From Adhaeribacter swui (GTDB lineage Bacteria; Bacteroidota; Bacteroidia; Cytophagales; Hymenobacteraceae): a DNA stretch of 64,000 nucleotides. Below the pieces are notes generated by a model. The model saw only the letters and a list, made by a program, of their open reading frames with translations, was not told the DNA's origin and searched no databases. The stretch spans positions 62,001 through 126,000 of the forward strand of contig NZ_CP055154.1 of assembly GCF_014217805.1 (NCBI RefSeq), read 5' to 3'. The position numbers were made by a program, and so were the translations under genes. Position 1 is the stretch's first letter; each line of letters opens with the position of its first letter. This document shows, piece after piece, positions 8,850-17,682 of the stretch.

Positions 8850-10007
8850 ATGAAAGCGCTTGTATTTCACAAAATTAACGATGTTCGGGTCGACACCGTA
8901 GACGATCCTAGTATTGAAGATAGCCGCGATGCCATTATCCGGGTGACCTCTACGGCTATTTGCGGTTCCGATTTGCATATCCTGGACGGCTTTGTTCCCC
9001 AAATGAATAACATGGTGCTGGGCCATGAGTTTATGGGAATTGTCGAAGAAGTAGGATCGGGAGTAGGAAATTTAAAAAAGGGGGACCGGGTAGTTGTTCC
9101 TTTTCCGATTGCCTGCGGCAGTTGCTTTTTTTGTACTCACAAATGGCCCACGCAGTGCGAGAACTCAAATAAAAATTACGGCCCGGATGGTGGCTTAATG
9201 ACCGAGAAAGGTGCCGCTTTGTTTGGCTACACCGATTTATACGGCGGCATTCAAGGCGGGCAAGCCGAATACGTGCGAGTACCCTACGCTGATTTTGGTC
9301 CCCGGATTGTACCGGACGAACTCACGGACGAACAAGTCTTATTTCTAACGGATATTTTCCCGACGGGCTGGGCCGCCGCGGATTGGGGTCGCATAAAAGG
9401 CGGGGAAACGGTAGCTATCTTCGGGGCCGGACCAGTCGGGATTATGGCGGCTAAATCGGCCTGGATTATGGGAGCAGGTCGCGTGGTGAACATCGATGTG
9501 CAGCAGTACCGCTTAGAGATGGCCAAAAAAGCGGCTAACTCTGAAACTATTCTGTGGGAAAGTGAAGACCAGGTGGTAGAAATTATCCGCGGCATGACCG
9601 AAGGTAGAGGCGCTGATGTGTGTATTGATGCCGTGGGCATGGAAGCCGACCGCAGTTTGCTGGAAAAAGCCAAAGCCGTGATTAATTTTGAAAAAGGAAC
9701 TACTAAAGTACTGGAAACATGCATGCGGGCTGTTCGCCGGGCCGGAGTAGTGAGCGTAGTAGGTGTTTACGGCGCTCCGTACGATAACTTCCCGCTGGGT
9801 CGTTGGTTCGATAAAGGCATAACGTTAATGGGCACCCAAGCCCCGGTGCAAATATACATTGACCATTTGATGAACCTGGTGCAAACCGGCCAAGTAACCC
9901 TCAACGACATTATCACGCATACTTTGCCTCTATCCGAAGCACCGCATGGCTACGATATCTTTAAGAAAAAAGAAGACAACTGCGTCAAAGTAGTGCTTAA
10001 ACCTTAA
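8850..10007 (+). CDS. Zinc-dependent dehydrogenase, glutathione-independent formaldehyde dehydrogenase-like
   Basis: A medium-chain dehydrogenase of 385 residues. Catalytic zinc ligands are C38 (TAICGSDLH) and GHE (H59, E60). The structural-zinc cysteines are C89, C92, C95 and C103. The nucleotide fold is seen as AIFGAGPVGIMAAKSAW followed by an acidic residue in VNIDVQQYR, which favours NAD. The long insert with GGLMTEKGAALFGYTDLYGG and the overall length match the Pseudomonas-type formaldehyde dismutase/dehydrogenase branch. Aldehyde oxidation is therefore likely, but the exact substrate is open. The start at 8850 (MKALVFHKIND) fits the family. The downstream hydrolase gene begins 38 bases later and may be co-transcribed. 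Confidence 0.88.
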   Translation: MKALVFHKINDVRVDTVDDPSIEDSRDAIIRVTSTAICGSDLHILDGFVPQMNNMVLGHEFMGIVEEVGSGVGNLKKGDRVVVPFPIACGSCFFCTHKWPTQCENSNKNYGPDGGLMTEKGAALFGYTDLYGGIQGGQAEYVRVPYADFGPRIVPDELTDEQVLFLTDIFPTGWAAADWGRIKGGETVAIFGAGPVGIMAAKSAWIMGAGRVVNIDVQQYRLEMAKKAANSETILWESEDQVVEIIRGMTEGRGADVCIDAVGMEADRSLLEKAKAVINFEKGTTKVLETCMRAVRRAGVVSVVGVYGAPYDNFPLGRWFDKGITLMGTQAPVQIYIDHLMNLVQTGQVTLNDIITHTLPLSEAPHGYDIFKKKEDNCVKVVLKP

Positions 10008-10044
10008 CCATTTACCTAATATTTTTTATTCTTACAACCCATAA

Positions 10045-11180
10045 ATGAACACTAACCCCAACACCCAACCCAAGAAGACCAATATCCCTTTTATAGATAA
10101 AGGATTACGACTACTTTCTATTTTCACCATTTTTGGCCTGGTATTATCTCTATCAGCTTGCCAGGACGATGATGAATCTAATACCGGCATTGATCCTTCT
10201 AAACCCAAACCCGAGTGGGGACCGACCATTAAACCCGAAATGCAGGCCGTGATCGAAGCCCTGGATAGTTTATCTAAAGGCGTACCCCTGAATACCCTTA
10301 CGCCGCAACAAGCCCGTTTAGCTCCGACCGCCACCGACGCGGTAATGGCCGTCATGAAAAACAATAACATTGCCATGCCGCCTTCCCTGGTGGATACCAT
10401 GGGTTACTCCGTACCCGTTACCGGCGGCAGCATTCACGTACGGAGTTACAAACCCAAGAACGCTACTAGTGCTTTACCGGGTATTGTGTACTACCACGGG
10501 GGGGTTGGGTGATTGCTACCATTAACACCTACGATGCCTCCGCCCGGGCTTTAGCCGAACAAACCAATGCCGTGGTTGTTTCAGTGGAGTACCGCAAAGG
10601 ACCAGAGTTCAAGTTTCCCACGGCTCATCAAGATTCTTACGCCGCTTATTTGTGGACGATCCAAAATGCCGCTACGCTCGGCATTAATCCGACCAAGATT
10701 GCCGTAGCGGGCGAAAGTGCCGGCGGTAATTTAGCATCGACTGTTTGCCTGATGGCCCGGGACAATAACGTCCAGCTGCCTGTGCACCAGTTGTTAGTTT
10801 ACCCCATCGCCGATAATAATACCAATACGACTTCTTACAACCAGTACGCTAATGCTAAGCCGTTGAGCAAACCTTTAATGCAATGGTTCTTTACCCATTA
10901 TTTCAATACGCCAGCCGATGGGGATAGTCCTTACATCTCCCTGGTGGATGTAGCGACCGTAACCGGTTTACCCGCCGCCACGGTGATTAACGCCGAGATT
11001 GATCCGCTGCTCAGTGAAGGACAAGCTTACGCGGCCAAGTTAAAAGCAGCCGGAATCGCGGTAACTGCAAAGGTGTACGAAGGGGTAACCCACGAATTCT
11101 TCGGCATGGCCACGGTGGTGCCGCAGGCCAAAGAAGCCCAGAAACTAGCTACCGACGAACTTAAAAAAGCTTTGCAGTAA
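10045..11180 (+). pseudogene. Lipoprotein esterase of the hormone-sensitive-lipase (HSL) family, interrupted by a one-base frameshift
   Basis: The first frame (10045-10512) encodes a lipoprotein leader with lipobox LSAC (C39) and runs to YYHGG, where it goes out of frame and stops. The second frame (continuing from about 10505 to 11180) resumes exactly with the rest of the motif (W-V-I-A-T) and carries the nucleophile elbow GESAGG, DPLLSEG with the acid, and VTHEF with the base His. The family oxyanion motif HGGGW would need eight consecutive G's, but the sequence has seven (10498-10504). Restoring one G rejoins the frames into a protein of about 378 residues. This is either a recent mutation, phase variation at the G tract, or a homopolymer sequencing error. 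The remaining sequence shows no decay. Confidence 0.88.
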
Positions 11181-11271
11181 GGAATCGTGCCTACTACTGG
11201 GAATTTGTACTGGCTTAAGTAAATAGCCGAATTATTAATCAACTAGAAAAGTTTTAAAACTCGAATTTATT

Positions 11272-12069
11272 ATGTCAACTAATCAAAAATATGCGCTTAT
11301 CACCGGGGCTACGCAAGGTATCGGCTATGAGCTGGCTAAGTTATTTGCCCAAGATCAATATAATCTGGTGCTGGTAGCTCGCCATCGAGAGGAGCTAGAC
11401 GCTAAATCGGCCGAGTTTAAACAACAATACGGTATCGACGTGATTACTATTGCGCAGGACTTAGCCCAGCGACAAGGACCTTTTCAGGTATACGAAACGG
11501 TAAAAGCGCAAGGTATTCAGGTGGATGTCCTGGTCAATGATGCCGGACAGGGGCAATACGGGGAGTTTGTGGATACGGATATTAACCGGGAACTGGAGAT
11601 TGTGGACTTGAACATTGGCGCTTATCTCATCTTAACCAAATGCTTCTTAAAAGAGATGGTAGCCCGTAAAGAAGGTAAAATCCTGCTGGTTTCTTCCATT
11701 GCGGGGGAAGTACCCGGCCCCTTACAAGCCGTTTATCATGGCACGAAAGCCTTTGTTTCTTCTTTTACCGAAGCTATCCAGAATGAAACAAAAGATACGG
11801 GCGTAACCATTACCAAGCTATTGCCCGGGGCCACCGATACGGACTTCTTTAATAAGGCTGAGATGCAGCAAGCCAAGATGGTCCAAGAAGGCAGCAAGGC
11901 TGATCCGGCCGAAGTAGCCAAGGATGGCTATGAAGCGTTAATGGCCGGTAAGTTAGAAATAATTTCGGGTCTGAAAAACAAACTTACCGTCGCGGCGAGT
12001 AAGCTGCTACCCGACAGTGTAGTAGCCGAGAACATGCACCAACAGATGAAGCCGAGTACAAAGGAGTAA
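11272..12069 (+). CDS. Short-chain dehydrogenase/reductase (SDR)
   Basis: A cytoplasmic oxidoreductase of 265 residues. The cofactor loop is TGATQGIG at 11-18, with R and H after the second strand (VARHREEL), which favours NADP(H). The classical NNAG motif appears as NDAG. The catalytic Ser lies in LLVSSIAG and the Tyr/Lys pair is in YHGTK. The family reduces or oxidises a wide range of carbonyl compounds; the substrate is unknown. The gene is preceded by the broken esterase gene and closed by a hairpin with a T tract. Confidence 0.9.
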   Translation: MSTNQKYALITGATQGIGYELAKLFAQDQYNLVLVARHREELDAKSAEFKQQYGIDVITIAQDLAQRQGPFQVYETVKAQGIQVDVLVNDAGQGQYGEFVDTDINRELEIVDLNIGAYLILTKCFLKEMVARKEGKILLVSSIAGEVPGPLQAVYHGTKAFVSSFTEAIQNETKDTGVTITKLLPGATDTDFFNKAEMQQAKMVQEGSKADPAEVAKDGYEALMAGKLEIISGLKNKLTVAASKLLPDSVVAENMHQQMKPSTKE

Positions 12070-12109
12070 GTAAAAGTGTAGTACAGTAAATAGATTTAAT
12101 TGTAAAGCA

Positions 12110-12147
12110 AACCCTTAACTAGGCGGACTAGTTAGGGGTTTCTTTTT
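12110..12147 (+). terminator. Rho-independent terminator after the SDR gene
   Basis: AACCCTTAACTAG (12110-12122) pairs with CTAGTTAGGGGTT (12128-12140) with one G-U pair and a 5-base loop, followed by TCTTTTTC. Position and T tract fit a terminator for the rightward SDR gene. Confidence 0.88.
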
Positions 12148-12238
12148 CAAATTTTTTCCAGTCATTAATCCACTACGTAAGCTAGTCATTAAAAAATTTC
12201 TGTAAATAATACTGCATTTAAAAACAATCTATTTTTTC

Positions 12239-12433
12239 ATGAAAACAGAACAAGAAGTCTTAGCTAAAATCCTAGCTTTAGAAGAAGAAAATAACCGTTC
12301 TCTAGCTGTTATTAGTTTAATTGAAAATCAAAATGAAATTAATCAGGAAGAAATGAGCAGACTGTTGGAGACACAAAATAACATTAAAAACAATCGAGCC
12401 GAAATTACAACCTTGCGTTGGGTAATTGATTAA
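12239..12433 (+). CDS. Small coiled-coil protein, unknown
   Basis: The 64 residues are almost entirely charged and helical (QEVLAKILALEEENNRSL, EEMSRLLETQNNIKNN), with leucine/isoleucine heptad spacing that suggests a coiled coil. There is no signal or metal motif. No family is recognised. It stands alone between a terminator and a decayed region, and could be a genuine orphan or a remnant of a longer gene. Confidence 0.45.
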   Translation: MKTEQEVLAKILALEEENNRSLAVISLIENQNEINQEEMSRLLETQNNIKNNRAEITTLRWVID

Positions 12434-12829
12434 ATTCTATAGGGCTCAATTTGCAAGCTAACCCCAATCGGAAATTGCGAAGCGACTTCATATCCCTTTA
12501 GGCACGGTAAAAACGCGGACCAGGAAAGTCCTCCTAGTGTTAAAGGCATTACTGTAGTTAATAGAGCATATCTTTGTTATAAATTTATCAAAATCTATCA
12601 GGTGAACCGGTCATCGTTTTAAAAATTCGTATTGAGAACGCGTGAAGAGTTCTGTATTAGTTTAGCTCGTACTACAAAAATTTAGAAAGTAAGTGAACCA
12701 ATAGCAGAATGTAGCAGTAATGTTTAATTTAGTATGAGCCAATTGCATCAGCGGTATTATAAATTTAAGTTTTAGCTTAATTCCAAGGCAACTTATGATA
12801 TTGTTTACGCCCTATTTACCCTATCATTT
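12434..12829. other. Decayed intergenic stretch containing a sigma-factor remnant
   Basis: No intact gene is seen. The part from 12468 to 12557 encodes a recognisable ECF sigma region 4 fragment (listed separately). The rest, 12558-12829, is AT-rich with frequent stops in all frames. Confidence 0.6.
12468..12557 (+). pseudogene. Remnant of an ECF-type sigma factor (region 4 only)
   Basis: Translated from 12468, the sequence gives S, then EIAKRLHIPLGTVKTRTRK, then VLLVLKALL and a stop. This is the helix-turn-helix of sigma region 4, where the usual form is (E)IA-x-x-L-x-(I/V)-P-x-GTVK-(S/T)-R followed by an L-rich helix. A stop codon sits only three codons upstream in the same frame (12459-12461), and regions 2 and 3 cannot be found. 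It is therefore a degraded fragment, not a working sigma factor. The source gene and when it was lost are unknown. Confidence 0.75.
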
Positions 12830-13045
12830 ATGAGTGAAGAATCATCGAAAGTTGCTTTAAGAAACTTAGTGGTACATGCCTGTACTTTCAACAACTACGA
12901 ACCCTTAAGAACCTATGGGGTACTGGTGAAACAGGATCAGGTTAATACGTCACGTATTATTCTAAAATACAAAGATCAGGAATCCACCTGCATTAATGAT
13001 CCGGAGAAGATTAAAGCTTGTTTGGAGAACTTACTTGGTTTATAA
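12830..13045 (+). CDS. Small hypothetical protein
   Basis: Seventy-one residues with a mixed alpha/beta look: VALRNLVVHACTFNNYEPLRTYG, then TSRIILKYKDQEST and a helical end (EKIKACLENLLGL). No signal peptide, motif or family is recognised. Codon usage looks protein-like and the start follows an AT-rich leader. It lies with two other small orphan genes in a gene-poor stretch. Confidence 0.45.
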   Translation: MSEESSKVALRNLVVHACTFNNYEPLRTYGVLVKQDQVNTSRIILKYKDQESTCINDPEKIKACLENLLGL

Positions 13046-13094
13046 ATTTTTGGCTCGATAACTTATATAAAATCCCATTTATTAAAATAAAACC

Positions 13095-13343
13095 ATGCAT
13101 AACCGGCATATCTTTGATATTCTATCTCATTCCCAGAAGGTAGAATATTTGCACGCGAATGCTACCTTTTTAGCTAAACGATCCACTCATAATTATAATA
13201 TCGCTCTTTATTATCTCCACAACTATTACGTAGAATCCTTTTATTTTAAGAGGGACCACCAATGTGACTACATGGTAACGTTTCTGAGTACTTTATGGCT
13301 AAGTCCCTACTTAGATATAATTCAGCTGGATTTGATTGTTTAA
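13095..13343 (+). CDS. Small hypothetical protein
   Basis: Eighty-two residues rich in Tyr, His and Leu (IFDILSHSQKVEYLHANATF, LYYLHNYYVESFYF). The composition resembles short unnamed proteins that are frequent and lineage-specific in Cytophagales genomes, but I do not recognise a named family. No transmembrane segment or metal site is evident. It follows the 71-residue gene by 49 bases on the same strand. Confidence 0.45.
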   Translation: MHNRHIFDILSHSQKVEYLHANATFLAKRSTHNYNIALYYLHNYYVESFYFKRDHQCDYMVTFLSTLWLSPYLDIIQLDLIV

Positions 13344-13689
13344 GACTAAATATTAGGTGGAGAATAAATGTATATTTTATAAAAAGGATTAACTTATCTT
13401 GGTAAGTAAACTTGATTCGGCTAAAAAAATAAAGACATCATTACCGGTTTCATATACTGCCGATGGATGTTTAATAATTTTCCTATAACCACTTTTATGT
13501 AAAACAGGAGATTATTGTTCCCATTTCTTTCTGGACTAAACTATTTCTTTCACACTTAACATGTAATGTAATAAATTTACTACTCATACTTGTTCTTAAT
13601 CTCAACAAACAATAATGAAATTATCCTTAATTTACATCCACCCTCTGGGACCGAGCAGGGCAGTTTACCCCCGGTAAAAACGAAAGCCT
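13344..13689. other. Intergenic stretch, nothing recognised
   Basis: This AT-rich DNA of about 346 bases precedes the DUF6933-like gene. All frames are broken by stops. I see no strong hairpin, repeat or promoter consensus. Confidence 0.4.
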
Positions 13690-14217
13690 ATGACCCAGAT
13701 CTATCTTTCGGCTAAACTCCAAGCTTTGTTTCCAAGCCTTAACGAGGATACTGCCAGCTTTACTCAGCCCTCTGTGTTAGGAGATTGGAACGGACATGTA
13801 TTTACGGTTCACCGCAGAAAATGCATCATATTGGTTAATAATATCTCTTACTATGCCGTGTTTCTGGTGGATATTCTGAAAAAAGATTTATGCCATTTTC
13901 CGGAGTTATTTCTAGATCAGCTGCTGCGACAGCTGACCTATGATAAAGTTATAACAGAAGGACAATATCGAGTCATAACAGCGCAGTTGGGTCAATTGCA
14001 GCTGAGGCGAACCAATAATGACCGGAAAGCGCTGGGAACCATCAATGAATTTATTTTCCTGTTTAAAGCCCATTGCGAGGGCCAAGCACTCGATAACCTA
14101 GATTGTTCGACTATTAACCATTATATAAACACTTCGCCGACTGGTGCCGGGCGAACCAGCCAGCGCCATTATGGAAACCCCATACAGGACATGAAAGATT
14201 TAATTATTCAGCTATAA
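13690..14217 (+). CDS. DUF6933-like protein
   Basis: A cytoplasmic protein of 175 residues. The core W-N-G-H-V-F-T-V-H-R-R-K-C-I-I-L-V-N-N segment (residues 34-52), followed by YYAVFL, matches the pattern I associate with DUF6933: a tryptophan, a conserved R-x-K-C and a hydrophobic strand ending in N. A helical C-terminal half follows. The function of the family is unknown. It is the last gene before the nuclease-rich island and is not obviously in an operon. Confidence 0.6.
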   Translation: MTQIYLSAKLQALFPSLNEDTASFTQPSVLGDWNGHVFTVHRRKCIILVNNISYYAVFLVDILKKDLCHFPELFLDQLLRQLTYDKVITEGQYRVITAQLGQLQLRRTNNDRKALGTINEFIFLFKAHCEGQALDNLDCSTINHYINTSPTGAGRTSQRHYGNPIQDMKDLIIQL

Positions 14218-14605
14218 TGTTATCTTTCGACATAATGTAGCCTCTCTTAACTCTGGCATCTTGATAGAGGCTTCTAAAGCCTACGGAATAGTTTCTGGTA
14301 AACAGGTTGAAGGGGATAGATATAAGGTATAGGGTTCGGAAATCCTTGTTAAACAATAACCTTATTTCCTTGCATACTTTCTGTTATTTAGCCTTACAAT
14401 ACTTGTTCTTGCCCATTTATAAAAATTTTTATCCATTCCACAAAAGGGAAAAGAACATTTGGGTACCGCCTTACAATTTTTGAACCTAAAACAAAGGTAT
14501 GTCTTATTATCACTACACATAGGGTATTGAATCCAAGTTATTGGAAAAATAGGAGGGAGGGGAATTGGGCATTCGTTTTCTTCCTCGCTTTTTAGTGTTT
14601 ATGTA
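14218..14605. other. Intergenic stretch between convergent genes, nothing recognised
   Basis: About 388 bases separate the DUF6933-like gene and the end of the first YhcG nuclease gene. There is no open frame of note. A CAAAGGTA at 14492-14499 would be a -7 box on the minus strand, but no leftward gene follows it. Confidence 0.4.
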
Positions 14606-15622
14606 CTATTCCAGTAGCTTTCTATTTTCTATTACTTCCTTTGCTTCCAAATAAGCTTGCTGTAAGCGCTTTTCTAATTCTTTTCGCGGTGGCAATTCCG
14701 TTAAGTATTCGGCTACCATAATACCATCTTTATGCATTTCCAGCAGTTCTACCTGTTCCCGGCTCGTTTCGGCGCAAAGGATGAGTCCTACCGGAGTTTC
14801 TTCCCCTTCCTCTCTTTCGTGTTTATTCAGCCATTTCAAGTATAATTCCATCTGACCTTTGTGTTTTGCCTGGAACTTACCAATTTTCAATTCAATGGCT
14901 ACTAGTCGTTTCAATTTACGGTGGTAGAACAGCAGATCTAAGTAATAATCTTCTCCGTCAATGATCATGCGTTTTTGCCGTTCAATAAAGGAAAAACCTT
15001 TTCCCACCTCTAAAATAAAGGTTTCCAGTTCTTGCAAGATCGCGGTTTCCAGATCATTCTCCAGATAGCCAACCGGCAGGTTCAGGAAGTCCAACAGATA
15101 AGGATCCTTGAAACTACCAGCGAGATGATGTTCTTGGTTGGGTAATTGCGCATCCGCAATGACCGTGCGTTCATAGGCTTTTTGCTCAATTTGTTTCCTA
15201 AGCTCCCGGACACTGATTTGCTCTTTGATGGTTCGCTGGGCGTAAAAGAGTCGTTGTTCTTTTGTTTTCAATGGCAACAAGACCAGAAAGTGCGACCAGC
15301 TTAATTGGCGGGACAAGGTAAGCACCTGCTCATGTTCTGAAAACACGGTCGCGAATTGTAGCATTCTCCGCAAATTCTTTTCTTCAAAGCTCCGGCCATA
15401 GCGCTCCTTCAATTGTCGGGACAACGTCACGACAATTTGCTGACCATATTCTGCCCGTTTATGTTCCAGGATAAATTCATTGATCCGTTTGCCTACCTGC
15501 CAGAAAAGCAAGGTCATGGTGCTATTTACCTGGGAAATGACCTGTAAATGGCTTTGTTCAATAAGGTTACTAATTTCGTGGAATAAAAAGGATTCTGGAA
15601 GTATGTTTTTCTTTTCTGTCAT
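14606..15622 (-). CDS. YhcG/DUF1016 family PD-(D/E)XK nuclease
   Basis: Counted from ATG 15622 (MTEKKNILPESF) the protein has 338 residues. The N-terminal half is the helical DUF1016 domain (LFWQVGKRINEFI, FEEKNLRRMLQFA, LSWSHFLVLLPL). The C-terminal half holds a PD-(D/E)XK nuclease core: Asp in YYLDLLFYHRKL followed by IELKIGKFQ. YhcG proteins accompany restriction and other defence genes, and their DNA substrate is not established. The frame is open 23 codons further upstream but that peptide is not family-like. A second, divergent member lies at 20687-21760, bracketing the ubiquitin-like operon. Confidence 0.9.
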   Translation of the reverse strand: MTEKKNILPESFLFHEISNLIEQSHLQVISQVNSTMTLLFWQVGKRINEFILEHKRAEYGQQIVVTLSRQLKERYGRSFEEKNLRRMLQFATVFSEHEQVLTLSRQLSWSHFLVLLPLKTKEQRLFYAQRTIKEQISVRELRKQIEQKAYERTVIADAQLPNQEHHLAGSFKDPYLLDFLNLPVGYLENDLETAILQELETFILEVGKGFSFIERQKRMIIDGEDYYLDLLFYHRKLKRLVAIELKIGKFQAKHKGQMELYLKWLNKHEREEGEETPVGLILCAETSREQVELLEMHKDGIMVAEYLTELPPRKELEKRLQQAYLEAKEVIENRKLLE

Positions 15623-15803
15623 TATAGGTTTACGCTTCAAAAAGGAGCTATTTTCCTTAAATATGCATACAGGTTTAAACCGGTGCTCCAATGGCTCCGC
15701 ATGGTAGTTGGGAGATAAAAACAGAGTCTTCTATGGCGGGAGAAGACCTATATGAACGACTCCTAATTAGTAACTAAAATATAGCCTGGCATCCACGGTA
15801 AAG

Positions 15804-16253
15804 TTAGGCTCCGCTTTCTTTGGTTAACAGCTCATAAGCCCTGTGAATTTTTTCTTGAACCCATTTTTGTATTTCTTGATTTTTAAAGTCAAACCACATT
15901 TGTCTATATTCTCCTGAATTATCCATTTCCGATTTAAATTCTCGAAATGGTCTTTTCTTATTTAAGGCTTTTGTGAGTCGGTTTTTCAGGTAATTCGACT
16001 CCGGCAAGGTATTAACAAAATCAGCCATGATTTTAAAGGAATCACTTGATTCTTGTGGTTCAATTTCGGTATAATCACCCTTATGCTTATCCAGCAGTTC
16101 TATTTCCTTTGCCCAAGGTTCCGTATCTATTTCCGGATACTTTACAGTATCCGGAACAAATAGCAAGTCGCTATTTTTCATATTCCAAAAACATCGGAAA
16201 CCACTGTCTAGTTGTTCGGCAATTTCTTTTATCTGCTGTTTGGTCAAAATCAT
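15804..16253 (-). CDS. UPF0158 family protein
   Basis: Counted from ATG 16253 (MILTKQQIKEIAEQLD) the product has 149 residues, the usual UPF0158 length. The family N-terminus is seen as EIAEQLDSGFRCFWN followed by a DLLFVPD strand; the rest is helical with FVNTLPES and a charged C-terminus. The frame remains open to an ATG at 16409, but the extra 52 residues do not belong to the family and may be a translated leader. Function is unknown. It lies 181 bases upstream of the YhcG gene on the same strand. Confidence 0.72.
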   Translation of the reverse strand: MILTKQQIKEIAEQLDSGFRCFWNMKNSDLLFVPDTVKYPEIDTEPWAKEIELLDKHKGDYTEIEPQESSDSFKIMADFVNTLPESNYLKNRLTKALNKKRPFREFKSEMDNSGEYRQMWFDFKNQEIQKWVQEKIHRAYELLTKESGA

Positions 16254-16645
16254 CAGGTAGCCTAATTTGTATGCCTGCTCTTTAATGCTTACTAGTTGTA
16301 TAACTTCTGGAAGATAGTCATCTAGGAGGATAGTACCAAAATTCAGGCGTGAGACCGGATAGAAAGTAGTAAAAGACGAAAAAGAGCTGCCTTTGTCGCT
16401 TGGATCCAAGGTGCTGAATATTAACTCTTATAATATTCTATTATCTACCGTAAATAGATGATAAGTATACTATTGATATGATATTTTAACGAGGGATTAG
16501 TCAACTTTAATCATACAAATATTATAAGTATTTATGGAATTAGGGGATAAGTATATTACTAATATTTGTACATTATTCTGGTATACTCTATCAATATAAT
16601 ACGTAAGTAATTAGTATATTTATAGACTAATTCACATTCAATGCT
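16254..16645. other. AT-rich intergenic region between divergent genes, with a direct repeat
   Basis: About 390 bases separate the UPF0158 gene (leftward) from the 258-residue gene (rightward). GATAAGTATACTA (16460-16472) recurs as GATAAGTATATTA (16546-16558), 86 bases apart, and could be binding sites or chance in AT-rich DNA. No gene other than the possible N-terminal extension of UPF0158 is seen. Confidence 0.4.
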
Positions 16646-17422
16646 ATGAAAAAGGAGTATTTCGAATTACTTAAATGTTTAGGTATGGGCCAAACCGAAA
16701 TAGATGCCAGTCGGTACAAACCCGACATCATGCAATCCATCATTTCGGATTATTCTGCCAGACATATGGAGCAGTTTGGAGCCAAGAAACAAGACGGGCA
16801 CCTCATCCAGCCGATTTTGCTCCTCAGTGGTGAAAGGCCCGGATTTTACGTGATTGAGAAAAATGAACCGATATTGTTGCCCATGAGTTTTGCTAACCGG
16901 ATCAGCCGCGCCGCCGTTCGGAAATCCATTGATGAACTAAAACCAGGGGAAACCCTCGAATTTAAAGAGATCGATGCCGGCTTATTAGGCTTTGTCCGAA
17001 CGTATTGCAGCAAATCCGGGGAATACTCGGTTAGAAAGAAGAAAGACGGATTAATAGTGGAGTTTGCCACTATGAAGGATTCTATTAGGAGTATTATCGT
17101 AAAGGGTTTAACCCATTACGCTGGCGTAGTAGTTGTCAATGAAAGTAATAAAGTGAATTATGTGCGGTCTTTGGTATCTCTGGTAAATGCAGCGCAAAAC
17201 AGGAACTATTCGGTAAGAGCCAACGGCCAAGAAATTCTCATTGGGTTACGGCAGGACATCGAAAACTATTCGAAGCCGGGTGAATCTCAGATGCATGTTA
17301 ATTGGACGGCCGATGATTGGGCGCGCGGATTTATTGCAGCCATGCGCCGTAAAGGCTTTGGCGGGCGGGAAATACGAAAAAAAATTGACGAATATATTAT
17401 CGAAGCAAACCAGATGTTCTAA
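16646..17422 (+). CDS. Unrecognised 258-residue protein
   Basis: I do not recognise the family. It is a soluble protein with no signal peptide and no membrane segment. The middle (about 60-150) alternates strands and helices (PILLLSGERPGFYVIEKN, GETLEFKEIDAGLLGFVRTY). The C-terminal third is basic and helical (DDWARGFIAAMRRKGFGGRE, IRKKIDEYIIEANQMF) and could bind nucleic acid, which is inference. It sits alone in the rightward direction between two leftward genes, inside the nuclease/WYL/UBL stretch, so a defence role is possible by context only. Confidence 0.65.
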   Translation: MKKEYFELLKCLGMGQTEIDASRYKPDIMQSIISDYSARHMEQFGAKKQDGHLIQPILLLSGERPGFYVIEKNEPILLPMSFANRISRAAVRKSIDELKPGETLEFKEIDAGLLGFVRTYCSKSGEYSVRKKKDGLIVEFATMKDSIRSIIVKGLTHYAGVVVVNESNKVNYVRSLVSLVNAAQNRNYSVRANGQEILIGLRQDIENYSKPGESQMHVNWTADDWARGFIAAMRRKGFGGREIRKKIDEYIIEANQMF

Positions 17423-17596
17423 AACAAAAACCTGATCGAATTAGCCCAGCCCAGCTTCATTGATCTTTTTAGATCTTATCAAACTAAAACTCTTTTACTC
17501 AACATCAGCTCATCATGCCTAGTGGAGCGTTTCTGCTGTCTGTTGTTTCGGAGCTTGGTGATGCGTTCTACGGCTTTCTTTTACAAGTTTATTTCT

Positions 17597-17621
17597 AGCT
17601 TTATAACCTTAGTATAAAGCT
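17597..17621. terminator. Weak AT-rich hairpin between convergent genes
   Basis: AGCTTTATA (17597-17605) pairs with TATAAAGCT (17613-17621) around a 7-base loop, between the 258-residue gene and the end of the WYL gene. Stability is low and there is no T tract. A terminator role is only suggested by the convergent arrangement. Confidence 0.35.
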
Positions 17622-17682
17622 ATTTCAGGCGTTTACCATTTGTCCTATAATTTATCTTATGTTAAATATAATTTAATTAATA

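Noticed and set aside
14492-14499. Minus-strand -7 box CAAAGGTA (reads TACCTTTG)
   Set aside because: No leftward gene follows within reach; the frames there are under 25 codons.
16254-16409. N-terminal extension of UPF0158
   Set aside because: The extra 52 residues are outside the family; kept only as an alternative start.
17514-17597. Open frame of 27 codons after the 258-residue gene
   Set aside because: Too short, with no signal, spacing or composition to support it.
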